NCBI GenBank assembly: GCA_963663265.2
Contig: CAXXXM010000002.1
Span: 248,001 to 312,000, forward strand
Source of the DNA: JAEXOD01 sp963663265
Lineage (GTDB): Bacteria; Bacteroidota; Ignavibacteria; Ignavibacteriales; Melioribacteraceae
DNA length: 64,000 bases
Direction of reading: 5' to 3'
A program made the translations under genes and the position numbers. Below the pieces are notes generated by a model that did no database searches, was not told the DNA's origin, and worked only from the letters and a program-made list of their open reading frames with translations. Positions 62,701 to 64,000 of the stretch are shown one piece after another (the first letter of the stretch is position 1; every line of letters begins with the position of its first letter).

Positions 62701-62873
62701 TGTCAAGGAAAAAGAGAAACAAGACTAATCTGTATTAAAAAAGAACACATTCTCAATTTAAGACATGGAAATCATTAAAAACAGTACAAAAAAGACTATT
62801 TTTCCAACTTATCCATGGCATAAAAATTGATTGAGAAGCACAACTAAACAACTAACACAAAATAGGAGGTCAA

Positions 62874-64000
62874 ATGAAAAGCCCTTTATACCGGTTTATT
62901 AAGGTATTAACATTGGGTTTTATATTCTTTTTCTCAATATCCAATAGTTTTGCTCAAAACACAATTTTTACAAATCAAATTCCAACTCATTTTGGAAATG
63001 ATAGTGACTATGAGCTTGGCACTAAATTCATTTCATCAGAATTTACTAATATTAAGGCAATCAGATTTTACAAAGCTCCAAGTGAAACAGGCACTCACAC
63101 CGGTCACATTTGGAGTGAAACAGGTAACCTTATTGCCTCAGTAGACTTTATTAATGAAACTGAAAGCGGCTGGCAGGTTGCTTATTTAGCTGCTCCTCTT
63201 TTTATCAATCCAAATGAAGTTTATGTAGTATCAGTAAATTGCAATTCCATTTACCCAATTGAACAACATGCCTTAACAACTTCAATTACTAATGGGATAT
63301 TATCTACTGTTGCAGATAACAATAATGGAGTTTTTAATGTAACACCGGGCTCATTCCCTACTGGAACATTTCATAACTCAAACTACTTTGTTGATGTTAT
63401 ATCCTCCGGTGCATTAAACTCAATTTTTACAACAGAAACGCCAACACGTGCTGAGACAGATGGTCCATACGAAATGGGTATTCAATTTACAGTTTCACAA
63501 AATGCAAAATTGGAATATATCAGATATTATCGTTCGGCAAATGAAACCGGTGCTCATGTTGGACATTTATGGAATTCAACTACAAATGCATTGATAGCAA
63601 CTGCTACTTTTGAAAATGAAACTGCAGTAGGCTGGCAATATGCAAAATTATTAACTGATGTATTTTTAGAACCAGGAATTACTTATGTTGCTTCAGTTAA
63701 TTCAAATTCAGAGTATTCTGCTTCAGATGCTAATGCTTTGAATGCTTCAGTAACTAATGGAGTATTAACTACAATTCCTATTGTTAATGGATTGTATGGT
63801 AATCCAAATAATATTCCAAATAATACTTATCAATCTACAAATTATTTTCGCGATGTATTAGTTGAACCATACAGCACTCCAGCAGTTCCTACATTAACTT
63901 ATCCTTTGGTAAATTCTTATACAGTTGGAATTGAACCAACTTTTAGCTGGGCTTTAAGTAACGATGCAGACTCATATACTTTCCAATTGGCAACAGATAT
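62874..64000 (+). CDS. Secreted protein with two DUF4082 repeats (partial, C-terminus off the right edge)
   Basis: I translated from the ATG at 62874, which has AGGAGGT at 62864-62870, and the frame stays open to the window end (about 375 residues). A signal peptide (about 1-28, ending SFA-Q) is followed by two DUF4082 units: the first at about 30-165 (FYKAPSETGTHTGHIW, SGWQVAYL), the second at about 185-320 (YYRSANETGAHVGHLW, VGWQYAKL, TYVASVNSNSEYSASDAN). Each ends in NALNASVTNG-type text. The last part starts a fibronectin-like domain (FSWALSNDADSYTFQL). It is probably exported and may carry a sorting domain beyond the edge. Unique to this position is the strong ribosome site. Confidence 0.82.
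   Translation, partial: MKSPLYRFIKVLTLGFIFFFSISNSFAQNTIFTNQIPTHFGNDSDYELGTKFISSEFTNIKAIRFYKAPSETGTHTGHIWSETGNLIASVDFINETESGWQVAYLAAPLFINPNEVYVVSVNCNSIYPIEQHALTTSITNGILSTVADNNNGVFNVTPGSFPTGTFHNSNYFVDVISSGALNSIFTTETPTRAETDGPYEMGIQFTVSQNAKLEYIRYYRSANETGAHVGHLWNSTTNALIATATFENETAVGWQYAKLLTDVFLEPGITYVASVNSNSEYSASDANALNASVTNGVLTTIPIVNGLYGNPNNIPNNTYQSTNYFRDVLVEPYSTPAVPTLTYPLVNSYTVGIEPTFSWALSNDADSYTFQLATD

Overview
The window is AT-rich DNA, mostly coded on the minus strand, from a bacterium of the Bacteroidota/Chlorobiota/Ignavibacteriota (FCB) group. The evidence is a type IX secretion sorting domain of the NPFNPST type on a C10 protease, serine palmitoyltransferase with sphingolipid partners, many lipoproteins, DUF4082 surface modules, and a low GC content throughout. 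Ignavibacteriota-like is my best guess, from the NPFNPST wording and the very large PAS kinases; it is not proven. I saw no rRNA, tRNA, CRISPR array or intact insertion sequence.

Region 1 (1-12280) is one compact minus-strand operon of eight genes, running off the left edge. It encodes a cytosolic beta-propeller-like protein, a membrane-anchored VWA protein, a small three-helix membrane protein, a 1029-residue tubulin/FtsZ-superfamily protein, an 82-residue zinc ribbon, a pseudokinase fused to an Hsp70/actin-type ATPase, an unrecognised protein, and a secreted and anchored protein cut by the edge. Several genes overlap. This looks like a multi-component envelope/cytoskeletal machine and is the best candidate for a poorly described system.

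Region 2 (12281-15831) holds a GNAT acyltransferase, serine palmitoyltransferase and an NAD(P)-dependent reductase, together a probable bacterial ceramide pathway. Region 3 (15756-22143) holds a TPR protein, a homocysteine S-methyltransferase, a ribose-type ABC importer, a small haem-type lipoprotein and a stand-alone DUF123 GIY-YIG protein. Region 4 (22375-32850) holds a YtcJ-type amidohydrolase, an amino-acid permease, a UroD-family protein, a PBP4-type peptidase, an amidase lipoprotein and a secreted C10 protease.

Region 5 (32887-59610) is a chemosensory super-cluster on one strand: CheA, CheW, CheB, CheR, CheY, a second catalytic-only CheR, a STAS protein, a metallo-beta-lactamase-fold enzyme, two membrane chemoreceptors with tandem 273-bp repeats and C-terminal CheR/CheB-tether-like pentapeptides, one soluble chemoreceptor-like protein, four histidine kinases (two with 5-7 PAS domains) and two stand-alone regulators, one of them LytTR. 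There are no flagellar genes nearby.

Region 6 (59895-62700) is a TetR regulator with an aldo/keto reductase and an iron alcohol dehydrogenase, with matching operator-like palindromes before tetR and before the reductase. The window ends in a secreted protein with two DUF4082 repeats, cut at the right edge.
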